NCBI GenBank assembly: GCA_025357775.1
Contig: JANXOQ010000514.1
Location: 1-8,282 of the forward strand
DNA: 8,282 nucleotides
Source: Ferruginibacter sp.
GTDB taxonomy: Bacteria; Bacteroidota; Bacteroidia; Chitinophagales; Chitinophagaceae
Direction of reading: 5' to 3'
Shown: piece after piece, positions 1-6,169 of the stretch
Layout of the letters: each line of letters opens with the position of its first letter
Numbering within the stretch: position 1 is the stretch's first letter
Program-made: the position numbers and the translations under genes
Notes under the pieces: generated by a model
The model's input: the letters and a program-made list of their open reading frames with translations, nothing else
The model's database searches: none
What the model was told of the DNA's origin: nothing

Positions 1-3
1 TTT

Positions 4-30
4 ATTTTTATTTTTTAAAATAATAAAAAT
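4..30. repeat. AT-only inverted repeat
   Basis: Nine bases at 4-12 are the exact reverse complement of 22-30, with a 9-base loop. The repeat lies just past the TAG stop of the small minus-strand ORF at 35-217. It could be a weak transcription end, but it has no GC pairs and the window ends before any tail can be judged, so a terminator call is not justified. Confidence 0.3.
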
Positions 31-34
31 GAGT

Positions 35-217
35 CTACTTTTTTACTACTAAGTATTTCAATTGCATCATTTTGTTTTTTAATAAAATTTTGTTTAATGA
101 ATTATCAAAAGCACCAATTATGAGTACTACTACACCTACAAAGAATATTGCTGAAAAGATTGCTGTTATTACATATAAAATAGAAATCAATAAATTGTAT
201 ATAACAGGCATTTTCAT
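35..217 (-). CDS. possible small membrane protein, function unknown
   Basis: A 60-residue ORF, ATG at 217 and stop TAG at 37-35. Residues about 8-36 are almost entirely hydrophobic (ILYVITAIFSAIFFVGVVV is part of it), enough for one long or two short membrane spans. The last 20 residues are lysine-rich (KILLKNKMMQLK, ending VVKK), so by the positive-inside rule this tail would face the cytoplasm. It lies downstream of aspS on the same strand, 126 bases away, with no convincing promoter of its own. I do not recognise a family. AT-rich DNA easily yields hydrophobic ORFs by chance, and an overlapping plus-strand ORF covers the same bases, so this is a candidate only. The hydrophobic-then-basic pattern is the one argument in its favour. 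Confidence 0.4.
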   Translation of the reverse strand: MKMPVIYNLLISILYVITAIFSAIFFVGVVVLIIGAFDNSLNKILLKNKMMQLKYLVVKK

Positions 218-343
218 TATTTTCTATTACACAATTTTGCAATTGAAAAAATTAACGCATACGTAAAAGGAAATGAAATAGTAAATTGAATTATTGAAAC
301 TATTTTAAATATTTGCCATTTTATAGGCATATAATAATCGTTT

Positions 344-2170
344 TTAATCTTTAAAATCCAATTTTATCTGCAATTCCTCAAACTGTTTATTGTCAATCGT
401 ACTAGGTGCATCTATCATTACATCTCTACCGCTATTATTTTTAGGAAAAGCTATAAAATCTCTAATACTTTCACTACCGCCTAGTATGCTACACAGCCTA
501 TCAAAGCCAAACGCAATACCACCATGTGGCGGTGCGCCATATTCAAACGCACCTAGTAGGAAACCAAATTTATGTTGCTGCTCTGCATCATCCATACCCA
601 ATGCAGCAAACATTTTTTGTTGTAATTCTTTTTGATAAATACGAATACTTCCGCCACCAATTTCATTGCCATTAAGCACCATGTCATAAGCATTGGCTTT
701 TATGTTTGCATAAGGATGTTTTAAATATTCGGCAGCATTTTCTATTTTTGGATTGTTATTTATCATCGTATTTATATCGCTTGGCTTTGGTGATGTAAAT
801 GGATGGTGTCTTGCTACCCAACGATTGTCTTCTTCTGCATATTCGAACAATGGAAAATCTACTACCCAAAGTAGTTTAAAATCATTTGCATTTCGTAAGC
901 CTAGTGTTGTACCCATGTGCATACGTAAGTCACTGGTGGCTTTTCTTGTTTTTTCTTCTGCACCTGCTAATATCAAAATTAAATCTCCAGCTACAGCATG
1001 GCAAGTTGTTGCAATGTTTTTTAATTGTTCTTCTGTATAAAATTTATCAATGCTGCTTTTAAAAGTACCATCAACATTGCATTTAATAAATGCCAAACCT
1101 TTCATGCCTATTTGTGGGCGCTTTACCCATTCTACCAATTCATCTGTTTGCTTGCGGCTGTAATCGTTACAATTTTGCACACAAAAGGCAATTACTGTTT
1201 CCGCTTCGTTAAATACAGCAAAATCACTTTTTATAGTAGCTGATATATCCACTTTTGTAGGGAAAGTATGCGCAGGAAATTTTAAGTTATTCAACTTCAT
1301 CCCAAATCTAATATCTGGCTTATCGTTACCATAAGTCCACATGGCCTCTTCCCATGTTATTTTTTCAATAGCTTCATTGTAGTCAATATTTTTTACATCT
1401 TTAAAAATACGACGTATCATTTTTTCAAACATTTGTATAATATCTTCTTGCTCCACAAATGTCATTTCACAATCTATTTGTGTAAATTCAGGTTGTCTAT
1501 CTGCACGAAGGTCTTCATCTCTAAAACATTTTACAATTTGGTAATAGCGGTCGTACCCACTTACCATAAGCAATTGCTTAAATGTTTGTGGCGATTGTGG
1601 TAGTGCATAAAATTGTCCAGCATTCATGCGGCTTGGCACTACAAAATCTCTTGCACCTTCTGGTGTACTTTTAATTAAGAATGGAGTTTCAATATCCATA
1701 AATTCATTTTCGTGCAAATAATTTCTTGCACTTCTACCTACGGCATAGCGAAGTTCTAAATTCTTTTTTACCGCATTTCTCCTTAGGTCTAAAAATCGGT
1801 ATTTCATGCGCAGTTCATCACCACCATCAGTATCATCTTGTATGGTAAAAGGTGGGGTAATTGATTTATTTAAAATTGAAAAACTTTCTACAGCAATTTC
1901 TATTTCACCAGTTGGTATATTTAAATTTTTATTGCTTCGCTCACTTACTTTCCCTTTTACTTGAATTACAAATTCCCTACCTAATGGGTTTGCATCTAGC
2001 TCAGCATTTAAGTTTTCATTAAATAATAATTGTGTAATACCATACCTATCTCTTAAATCTACAAAGGTTATGCTGCCAAATTTTCTTACGGTTTGTACCC
2101 AGCCTGCAAGAGTTACTTCGGTATTGATATTTTCTACTCTTAGCTTACCACATGTGTGCGAACGAAACAT
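344..2170 (-). CDS. aspS: aspartyl-tRNA synthetase (bacterial type)
   Basis: Class II synthetase that activates aspartate with ATP and charges tRNA-Asp in the cytoplasm. The 608 residues match the usual bacterial length of about 590. The N-terminal anticodon-binding OB fold spans about 1-105, starting with the typical HTCG..R....V.LAGWV pattern. The class II catalytic core follows: motif 1 near 155-165 (FMDIETPFL), motif 2 at 216-229 ([14 protein letters not shown]) and motif 3 at 551-558 (GIAFGFDR). The bacterial insertion (GAD) domain lies roughly at 290-430. The [18 protein letters not shown] stretch near 114-131 is characteristic. The ATG at 2170 is chosen because the MFRSHTCG start fits the family exactly. 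No frameshift or missing motif is seen. At the OB-fold position where non-discriminating AspRS enzymes often have His, this protein has Phe31, so it may be tRNA-Asp specific; that last point is inference. It is divergent from the lolA-like gene and transcribed alone here. Confidence 0.98.
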   Translation of the reverse strand: MFRSHTCGKLRVENINTEVTLAGWVQTVRKFGSITFVDLRDRYGITQLLFNENLNAELDANPLGREFVIQVKGKVSERSNKNLNIPTGEIEIAVESFSILNKSITPPFTIQDDTDGGDELRMKYRFLDLRRNAVKKNLELRYAVGRSARNYLHENEFMDIETPFLIKSTPEGARDFVVPSRMNAGQFYALPQSPQTFKQLLMVSGYDRYYQIVKCFRDEDLRADRQPEFTQIDCEMTFVEQEDIIQMFEKMIRRIFKDVKNIDYNEAIEKITWEEAMWTYGNDKPDIRFGMKLNNLKFPAHTFPTKVDISATIKSDFAVFNEAETVIAFCVQNCNDYSRKQTDELVEWVKRPQIGMKGLAFIKCNVDGTFKSSIDKFYTEEQLKNIATTCHAVAGDLILILAGAEEKTRKATSDLRMHMGTTLGLRNANDFKLLWVVDFPLFEYAEEDNRWVARHHPFTSPKPSDINTMINNNPKIENAAEYLKHPYANIKANAYDMVLNGNEIGGGSIRIYQKELQQKMFAALGMDDAEQQHKFGFLLGAFEYGAPPHGGIAFGFDRLCSILGGSESIRDFIAFPKNNSGRDVMIDAPSTIDNKQFEELQIKLDFKD

Positions 2171-2186
2171 AGTTTTCTTATTTGTG

Positions 2187-2194
2187 CGAAGATA
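2187..2194 (-). promoter_or_regulatory. probable -7 box of the aspS promoter
   Basis: On the minus strand these bases read TATCTTCG, a one-base variant of the Bacteroidota -7 consensus TAnnTTTG. Transcription would start near 2180, giving a leader of about 10 nt before the ATG at 2170. No clear -33 TTG is seen at the right distance. Confidence 0.5.
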
Positions 2195-2344
2195 AAAGAA
2201 AGCCTTTTATTAACCGTTTCGTAAGCTGTTTAAGTTTTTTTGACGGATATCACTAAAAATTAATCATTTCTATTTTCACTAATTATTTAACATAAGTTTG
2301 AATATTACCTATTAAACTTAATACATATAACTAAGTCTTAAGCT

Positions 2345-2352
2345 TATCTTTG
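2345..2352 (+). promoter_or_regulatory. -7 box of the lolA-like gene
   Basis: TATCTTTG is an exact match to TAnnTTTG. It implies a start near 2359 and a leader of only about 12 nt before the ATG at 2371. A -33 TTG is not evident about 20 bases upstream; the nearest (2298-2300) is too far. Confidence 0.55.
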
Positions 2353-2370
2353 CAAATCGAAAAATAGAAT

Positions 2371-3021
2371 ATGAAGAAAATATATTATTTGTTGTTATTA
2401 CTTATTGCAAACAACTCAATTATAAACGCACAAGTGCCTAAGAGAATGGGTAGCAATGACCCACAAGCCAAAAAAATACTAGATGCTGTAAGTGCTAAAC
2501 TTCGGACATATAAAAATGTGGAAGCTATGTTTTCAGTAAAAATAGAAAATAGTGCTGGGAAAAATTTAGGCATAAAAAAGGGCATATTTTACTTAAAAGG
2601 AAGTAAATATAGAATTAGTGCCACTGGGCAAGAAGTGTTTTCTGATGGTAGTAATACATGGACCATAGATAAGACTGCAAAAGAATGTACTATTAATAAA
2701 ATAGACCCCAATGCTAACACTATAACTCCGCAAAAATTATTTACCAATTTTTATGATAAAGATTTCTTGTACAAATTAAATGGTACAACAAAAGGGGTAA
2801 GTGAAATTGAACTTACGCCATTAGATAAAACAAAACCCATTTTTAAAATGTTATTGTATATCACTAATAACGCCATCACATCTGCAAAGTTTTTAGAAAA
2901 AACAGGGAATAAATATTTGCTAGGTATTACAAATGTAAACCCAAGCTCTACTGCTAGCGATGCTACTTTTATTTTTGATGCAAAGAAATTTCCCGGTGTA
3001 GATGTGGTAGATTTAAGATAA
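2371..3021 (+). CDS. lolA: LolA-like outer-membrane lipoprotein carrier protein
   Basis: A 216-residue exported protein. The N-terminus has KK, a hydrophobic core (IYYLLLLLIA) and a likely signal peptidase I site after Ala20 (NA|QV). The mature part begins with the DPQAKKILDAVSAKLRTYKNVEAMF pattern at about 30-54, typical of Bacteroidota LolA-like proteins. It then runs through alternating short beta strands (GIFYLKGSKYRIS, about 71-83; SDGSNTWTIDK, 91-101) that fit the open beta-barrel fold. LolA shuttles lipoproteins through the periplasm from the LolCDE exporter to the outer membrane; Bacteroidota generally lack a recognisable LolB, so this protein may hand over cargo differently. The gene has its own promoter and terminator. 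There is no cysteine after the signal peptide, so it is soluble rather than a lipoprotein. Family assignment is strong; the exact cargo role is inferred. Confidence 0.85.
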   Translation: MKKIYYLLLLLIANNSIINAQVPKRMGSNDPQAKKILDAVSAKLRTYKNVEAMFSVKIENSAGKNLGIKKGIFYLKGSKYRISATGQEVFSDGSNTWTIDKTAKECTINKIDPNANTITPQKLFTNFYDKDFLYKLNGTTKGVSEIELTPLDKTKPIFKMLLYITNNAITSAKFLEKTGNKYLLGITNVNPSSTASDATFIFDAKKFPGVDVVDLR

Positions 3022-3041
3022 ATTAGTACAAAAAAAATCTT

Positions 3042-3080
3042 ATAAAATAGCTTATTGTTAAAAGCTGGCTATTTTATTTT
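3042..3080 (+). terminator. terminator after the lolA-like gene
   Basis: 3042-3051 pairs with 3068-3077 (10 bp, arms centred on AAAATAGC and GCTATTTT), followed by a short T run. It begins 20 bases past the stop codon. The stem is AT-rich, so it is moderate in strength. Confidence 0.7.
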
Positions 3081-3102
3081 CTATTAATTGATAAATTTTT
3101 AA

Positions 3103-3134
3103 TTGCTACATTAAAAATTTTACCCTTATTTTTG
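3103..3134 (+). promoter_or_regulatory. promoter of the DeaD-like helicase gene
   Basis: TTG at 3103-3105 and TATTTTTG at 3127-3134 match the Bacteroidota -33 TTG and -7 TAnnTTTG elements, 21 bases apart, within the known spacing range. Transcription would start near 3141, about 240 nt before the helicase ATG, and downstream of the preceding terminator. Confidence 0.65.
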
Positions 3135-3140
3135 CAAAGA

Positions 3141-3383
3141 TTTTATAATTTCTGAGACTTACATAACATGCTCAGATGCTGTTGAAACAAGTAAGACCAA
3201 TTACTTTACCCAAAAGAGATAATACAACTTATCTTCTTACACAATAGCCAAGAAGCATAATATGTGACATCCAAAAAATTATTATTTTTTGACCATATAG
3301 TATTGCGTTCAGCATCGAAAAGGCTTCGAAAAGCTCAGCCTGACACACAGCACTAAAGTTTTCATTTTAAACAAATAATTACC
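3141..3383 (+). promoter_or_regulatory. long predicted 5' leader of the helicase gene
   Basis: This gene-free stretch contains several short perfect inverted repeats: 3151-3156/3171-3176 (TCTGAG/CTCAGA), 3189-3194/3201-3206, 3217-3222/3229-3234, 3233-3238/3250-3255 and 3272-3279/3284-3291 (CAAAAAAT/ATTTTTTG, 4-nt loop). The third and fourth share bases 3233-3234 and so compete. A REP-like repeat lies at 3307-3345. Long leaders are known on cold-inducible DEAD-box helicase genes in other bacteria; a regulatory role here is inference. No known riboswitch class is recognised, and no convincing leader peptide. Confidence 0.45.
3307..3345. repeat. REP-like palindromic intergenic repeat
   Basis: The segment contains GCATCGAAAAGGCTTCGAAAA followed by GCTCAGCCTGAC, with TCGAAAAG occurring twice (3315-3322 and 3326-3333). 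The inner hairpin is 3322-3326/3331-3335 with a CGAA loop; the outer arms GTTCAG and CTGAC can pair with one bulge. It resembles the short TTCGACAAGCTCAGCCTGACA-like sequences scattered between genes in many Bacteroidota genomes, as I remember them. Only one copy is in this window, so dispersed repetition is inferred. It is more GC-rich than its surroundings. Confidence 0.5.
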
Positions 3384-5156
3384 ATGAATGCATTTGAAGC
3401 ATTAGGCCTAAACGAAGAAATCGTACAAGCCGTAACAGACTTAGGTTTTACCGAACCTACCCCAATCCAACAACAAGCCATACCAGTATTAATTGCAGGT
3501 ACAAAAGATTTTGTAGGGCTTGCACAAACTGGTACAGGAAAAACAGCAGCATTTGGTTTGCCATTGCTACATCTTATAAATTCTGCTGATAAATATCCGC
3601 AAGCACTTATAATTTGCCCAACAAGAGAACTTTGCTTGCAAATTACAAATGACTTAAGTGATTTTAGAAAGCATATTAAAGGCATGAATGTAGAAGCCGT
3701 ATATGGCGGTGCATCTATCGTAATGCAAATACGCAACCTAAAAAGAGGTGTGCAAGTAGTAGTAGCTACACCAGGTCGCCTGATAGACTTGATTGAAAGA
3801 AAAGCCATTGACTTGCAAAAAGTAAAATATGTAGTATTAGATGAAGCCGATGAAATGCTGAACATGGGCTTTAGAGATGACATTGATTTCGTTTTAAAGA
3901 ACACTATCAATAGAGAAAGTATTTGGTTGTTTAGTGCAACAATGCCTGCTCAAGTTCGTGCTATTGCAAAAAACTTTATGACCAACCCAGAAGAAATAAC
4001 GGTAGGTAAAAAGAATAGTGGCAATGTAAATATCGACCATCAATTTTTTGTAGCACCAGCTAATGCTCGTTTCGAATCTTTAAAAAGATTGATAGATTTT
4101 AACCCAGATATGTATGGTATTATTTTTACCAGAACAAAAATGGATGCACAAGATGTGTGTGAAAAGCTAAGTAAAGCAGGTTATGAAATTGAAGCATTGC
4201 ATGGTGATTTATCGCAACAACAAAGGGATAGAGTAATGGCTAGGTTTCGTACCAAAGCATTGCAATTATTGATAGCTACCGATGTGGCGGCACGTGGTAT
4301 AGATGTGGATGGTATAACGCATGTTATCAATTACGAATTGCCAGACGATATGGAAGTGTACACACATAGAAGTGGGCGTACAGGTCGTGCTGGTAAAACA
4401 GGAATTTGCCTAAGTATTTGCCATACAAGAGAAACTTTTAAAATAAGAAGTTTAGAGAAAATGGTAAATGCACAATTTCACAAAATGGATATACCTAGTG
4501 GTAGTGATGTTTGTAGAAAACAGTTTTTCTTTTTTATGGATAAGTTGATACAAACAGATATAAGCCATGGCGATTATGAAACGTACTTGCCAGACCTTAT
4601 GGAAAAATTTGCTGATGTAACTAAAGAAGAAGTATTACAAAGAGTGGCAGCATTGGAGTTTGACCATTTTTTAAAATACTACCAAAATGCAGAAGACTTA
4701 AATGCTAAAGATGCAGGCAGAAGAGTAATAAATAATGACCGCAACAGCGACCGTGTATCTAGCAATAGAGATGGAAGCAGAAGTGAACGTAGTAGTTTTA
4801 ACAGAAGAGATAATGGGTATACAAGATTGTTTATGAACCTTGGTACCAAAGATGGTTTTTACAAAGCAAGTATGTTACAATTTGTATTGGACGAAAGTAA
4901 TCTTAACAAAGAGTCGCTTGGCAAAATAGACATTAGAGATATGAACACTTGGATAGAGTGTGATAGTGCAAGTGCTAGCCAAATGATAAAAGCATTAGAT
5001 GGTAAGCGTTATAATAATCGAACAGTGCGTATGAATGAAGCAGACGGCGGTTTTAAACGCCCAACAGATGAAGGACAAAGCAGAGGCACAAGAGAAGTAG
5101 GTGCTGCACCAAGAGAAAGAAAAAGAACTTTTGGTCCACCAAAAGATAGAAGATAA
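3384..5156 (+). CDS. deaD: DEAD-box ATP-dependent RNA helicase, DeaD/CsdA type
   Basis: A 590-residue RNA helicase that unwinds structured RNA, with likely roles in ribosome assembly, mRNA decay and cold growth. Helicase core 1 has the Q motif region (FTEPTPIQ, 22-29), Walker A AQTGTGKT at 47-54, PTREL at 79-83, TPGR at 129-132, DEAD at 153-156 and SAT at 184-186. Core 2 has IIFTRT (246-251), IATDVAARGID (297-307) and HRSGRTGRAG (328-337). A helical linker follows, then an Arg/Ser/Asn-rich spacer (about 445-478). A DbpA-type RRM-like RNA-binding domain covers about 479-552 (TRLFMNLGTKDGFYKASMLQFV onward, ending NRTVRMNEADG), and a basic tail ends the protein. This order is that of DeaD/CsdA rather than RhlE. 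All catalytic motifs are intact. The gene has its own promoter, long leader and terminator, so it is monocistronic. The exact symbol is less sure than the family. Confidence 0.93.
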   Translation: MNAFEALGLNEEIVQAVTDLGFTEPTPIQQQAIPVLIAGTKDFVGLAQTGTGKTAAFGLPLLHLINSADKYPQALIICPTRELCLQITNDLSDFRKHIKGMNVEAVYGGASIVMQIRNLKRGVQVVVATPGRLIDLIERKAIDLQKVKYVVLDEADEMLNMGFRDDIDFVLKNTINRESIWLFSATMPAQVRAIAKNFMTNPEEITVGKKNSGNVNIDHQFFVAPANARFESLKRLIDFNPDMYGIIFTRTKMDAQDVCEKLSKAGYEIEALHGDLSQQQRDRVMARFRTKALQLLIATDVAARGIDVDGITHVINYELPDDMEVYTHRSGRTGRAGKTGICLSICHTRETFKIRSLEKMVNAQFHKMDIPSGSDVCRKQFFFFMDKLIQTDISHGDYETYLPDLMEKFADVTKEEVLQRVAALEFDHFLKYYQNAEDLNAKDAGRRVINNDRNSDRVSSNRDGSRSERSSFNRRDNGYTRLFMNLGTKDGFYKASMLQFVLDESNLNKESLGKIDIRDMNTWIECDSASASQMIKALDGKRYNNRTVRMNEADGGFKRPTDEGQSRGTREVGAAPRERKRTFGPPKDRR

Positions 5157-5163
5157 TAATTAT

Positions 5164-5194
5164 AAAAAGCCTCGTACTTGTACGAGGCTTTTTT
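5164..5194. terminator. strong bidirectional intrinsic terminator
   Basis: GCCTCGTA (5169-5176) pairs with TACGAGGC (5181-5188) around a CTTG loop; five A-T pairs extend the stem to 13 bp, with a T tail to 5194. The A run on the left gives the minus strand a T tail too, so it can stop transcription from either side. It sits 7 bases after the helicase stop codon. Confidence 0.93.
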
Positions 5195-5255
5195 GTGGAA
5201 ATTCATAATAATTTAATTTTTAGCAGCGATACTTATTCAAAAAAAAATTGAGTTG

Positions 5256-5291
5256 TATTTTTTAAAATAATATTGAATTTATTTTTTAAAA
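5256..5291 (+). repeat. direct repeat of an AT-only 12-mer
   Basis: TATTTTTTAAAA occurs at 5256-5267 and again at 5280-5291. The first copy, extended to 17 bases (5256-5272), also matches 9-25 at the left edge of the window. It is low-complexity AT sequence, so common origin is uncertain. The second copy covers the stop of the decayed minus-strand ORF. Confidence 0.35.
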
Positions 5292-5536
5292 CAATATACA
5301 GGCATCGAACTTACAGTTGATATTGGTATAGTGTCCCCTTTCCCATCTCTTTCATTATTATTAATGACAGAAAAAACACTTACAAAAACGGTTACTAATG
5401 TCCAACCGTTTTTAGACATATAGTTTAAAATTTCAGTACTTGAGTTAAACCCAGATTACGCATTAGGTAATTTCAAGAAATTAATTTTCGCTTGAAACTC
5501 AATCTTGAAAAAGGGTTCATAGAAATTTAGTACTTA
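5279..5536 (-). pseudogene. probable decayed small gene, Bacteroidota hypothetical family
   Basis: One minus-strand frame reads 58 codons from 5455 to the stop TAA at 5281-5279, including FNSSTEILNYMSKNGWTLV and the ending VYCFKK. This resembles the C-terminal half of a common Bacteroidota family of unknown function with FNSM.DALNYM...GWEFV and a VYH-like end, recalled from memory. Upstream in the same frame is a TAA at 5458-5456, then 25 more protein-like codons (VLNFYEPFFKIEFQAKINF...) and another TAA at 5536-5534. In a neighbouring frame the codons before that read ETKQGISTKF. The pattern suggests a gene broken by a nonsense change and a frameshift. The only intact reading would be a 46-residue ORF from ATG 5419. 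No promoter is seen. An alternative is that this is just a chance open frame; the residue pattern argues against that. Confidence 0.45.
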
Positions 5537-5565
5537 TACCCTGTTTTGTTTCAAATGCGTAATTT
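5453..5565. other. nested inverted repeats, possible three-way RNA junction
   Basis: Outer arms 5453-5464 and 5554-5565 pair over 12 bp (one G-T pair; the core ATTACGCATT/AATGCGTAAT is perfect). Inside are a hairpin with TTTCAAG/CTTGAAA (5471-5477/5491-5497) and a second, bulged hairpin built from TTGAAAAAGGGT (5505-5516) and the ACCCT..TTTCAA side (5538-5554). Together they can draw a three-stem junction. It overlaps the decayed minus-strand gene, so it may be fortuitous. No known RNA family is recognised. Confidence 0.3.
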
Positions 5566-5620
5566 TATTTTAAGCATCATTTTTAACCAGACATTAAAAA
5601 AGAATAGAAAAAAATAAAAT

Positions 5621-5663
5621 ACTAAATAAATTAGAATTATATTTACTAAATAATTTAGCTTTG
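5621..5663 (+). promoter_or_regulatory. umuDC promoter with tandem palindromic operator-like repeat
   Basis: TAGCTTTG at 5656-5663 is an exact TAnnTTTG -7 box; the start would be near 5670, only about 7 nt before the umuD ATG. Overlapping it is a perfect palindrome CTAAAT-A-ATTTAG (5646-5658), and 24 bases upstream is a near copy, CTAAATAAATTAG (5622-5634, one mismatched pair). The direct repeat ACTAAATAA..TTAG is therefore present twice. No -33 TTG is clear. Placement over the promoter suggests a repressor site; which protein binds is unknown. Confidence 0.5.
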
Positions 5664-5676
5664 TAAAAATAATTTT

Positions 5677-6108
5677 ATGGAAGTAGAAAACTTTTTTGGC
5701 AGCAGTTACACTGGTAGCAAGCGTTATACGCAGCATAATGTAGCCACCGCAAACGCTACTGGCTTTGGCGCAGCGGCAGATGATTATGCAGAACGAGGCA
5801 TAGACCTCAATGAACAATTAATAAAAAATAAGCCCGCTACTTTTTTTATGAAAGTGAGTGGCAGCAGTATGGTAAACGCAGGTATTTTTAGTGGCGATGT
5901 GGTTATTGTAGATAAAAGCATAAAAGCTACTAATGGGAAAACGGTAATAGCTGTGGTGGATGGCGAAATGCTAATTCGCCGCTATGAGCAATCATTTAAC
6001 AAACTTTTTTTAACGGCAGAGTCATCAAAAATTACAAAAATAGAAGTAAACGAAATGACTGATTTTAAAGTGTGGGGAGTCGTAACTTGTATTTTAAGGA
6101 TGTTGTAA
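5677..6108 (+). CDS. umuD: UmuD-like protein, LexA/S24 family, translesion polymerase subunit
   Basis: A 143-residue homologue of UmuD (139 in E. coli), which under RecA control trims its own N-terminus and joins UmuC to form the error-prone polymerase Pol V. It aligns without gaps over the core: TGFGAAADDYAERGIDLN (28-45) matches the E. coli CGFPSPAADYVEQRIDLN cleavage region, and SGSSM (61-65) matches SGDSM, giving nucleophile Ser64. There is no helix-turn-helix, so it is not a DNA-binding LexA. Two oddities: the cleavage pair is Thr28-Gly29 rather than Cys/Ala-Gly, and the catalytic lysine (K97 in E. coli, in FTVKKL) is replaced by Arg101 (MLIRRY, codons CGC CGC). Self-cleavage may be slow or altered. 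The start is fixed by the -7 box just upstream; the next Met (58) would remove the cleavage site. It is the first gene of an operon with umuC. Confidence 0.93.
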   Translation: MEVENFFGSSYTGSKRYTQHNVATANATGFGAAADDYAERGIDLNEQLIKNKPATFFMKVSGSSMVNAGIFSGDVVIVDKSIKATNGKTVIAVVDGEMLIRRYEQSFNKLFLTAESSKITKIEVNEMTDFKVWGVVTCILRML

Positions 6109-6169
6109 TTTTTGTAAAAAAAATTTAGACATGGCTATTTTAAAAGAAATAAGAAAAAATTTACCATAC

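Noticed and set aside
72..266. Plus-strand 64-residue ORF overlapping the small membrane ORF
   Set aside because: Opposite-strand shadow in AT-rich DNA; no promoter and no recognisable protein pattern.
314..329. TGCC...GGCA hairpin 15 bases after the aspS stop
   Set aside because: Only a 4-bp stem and no T run in the aspS direction; too weak to call a terminator.
390..1243. Plus-strand ORFs inside aspS
   Set aside because: They overlap the fully supported AspRS gene and show no domain or start signal.
3141..3383. Known riboswitch in the helicase leader
   Set aside because: No conserved core of any riboswitch class I know is visible, and the downstream gene is not a metabolic gene.
3362..3910. 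Minus-strand 182-residue ORF
   Set aside because: Antisense to the helicase core with intact motifs on the other strand; its composition (Ser, Cys and Thr rich) is typical of antisense translation.
9..5272. 17-base identity between 9-25 and 5256-5272 as a possible insertion boundary or att-like repeat
   Set aside because: Both copies are A/T only and the interval holds ordinary housekeeping genes with no integrase or transposase; chance in an AT-rich genome is the simpler explanation.
5441..5565. Integron attC site reading of the nested inverted repeats
   Set aside because: The outer arms lack the RYYYAAC/GTTRRRY core sites and there is no integrase or cassette structure.
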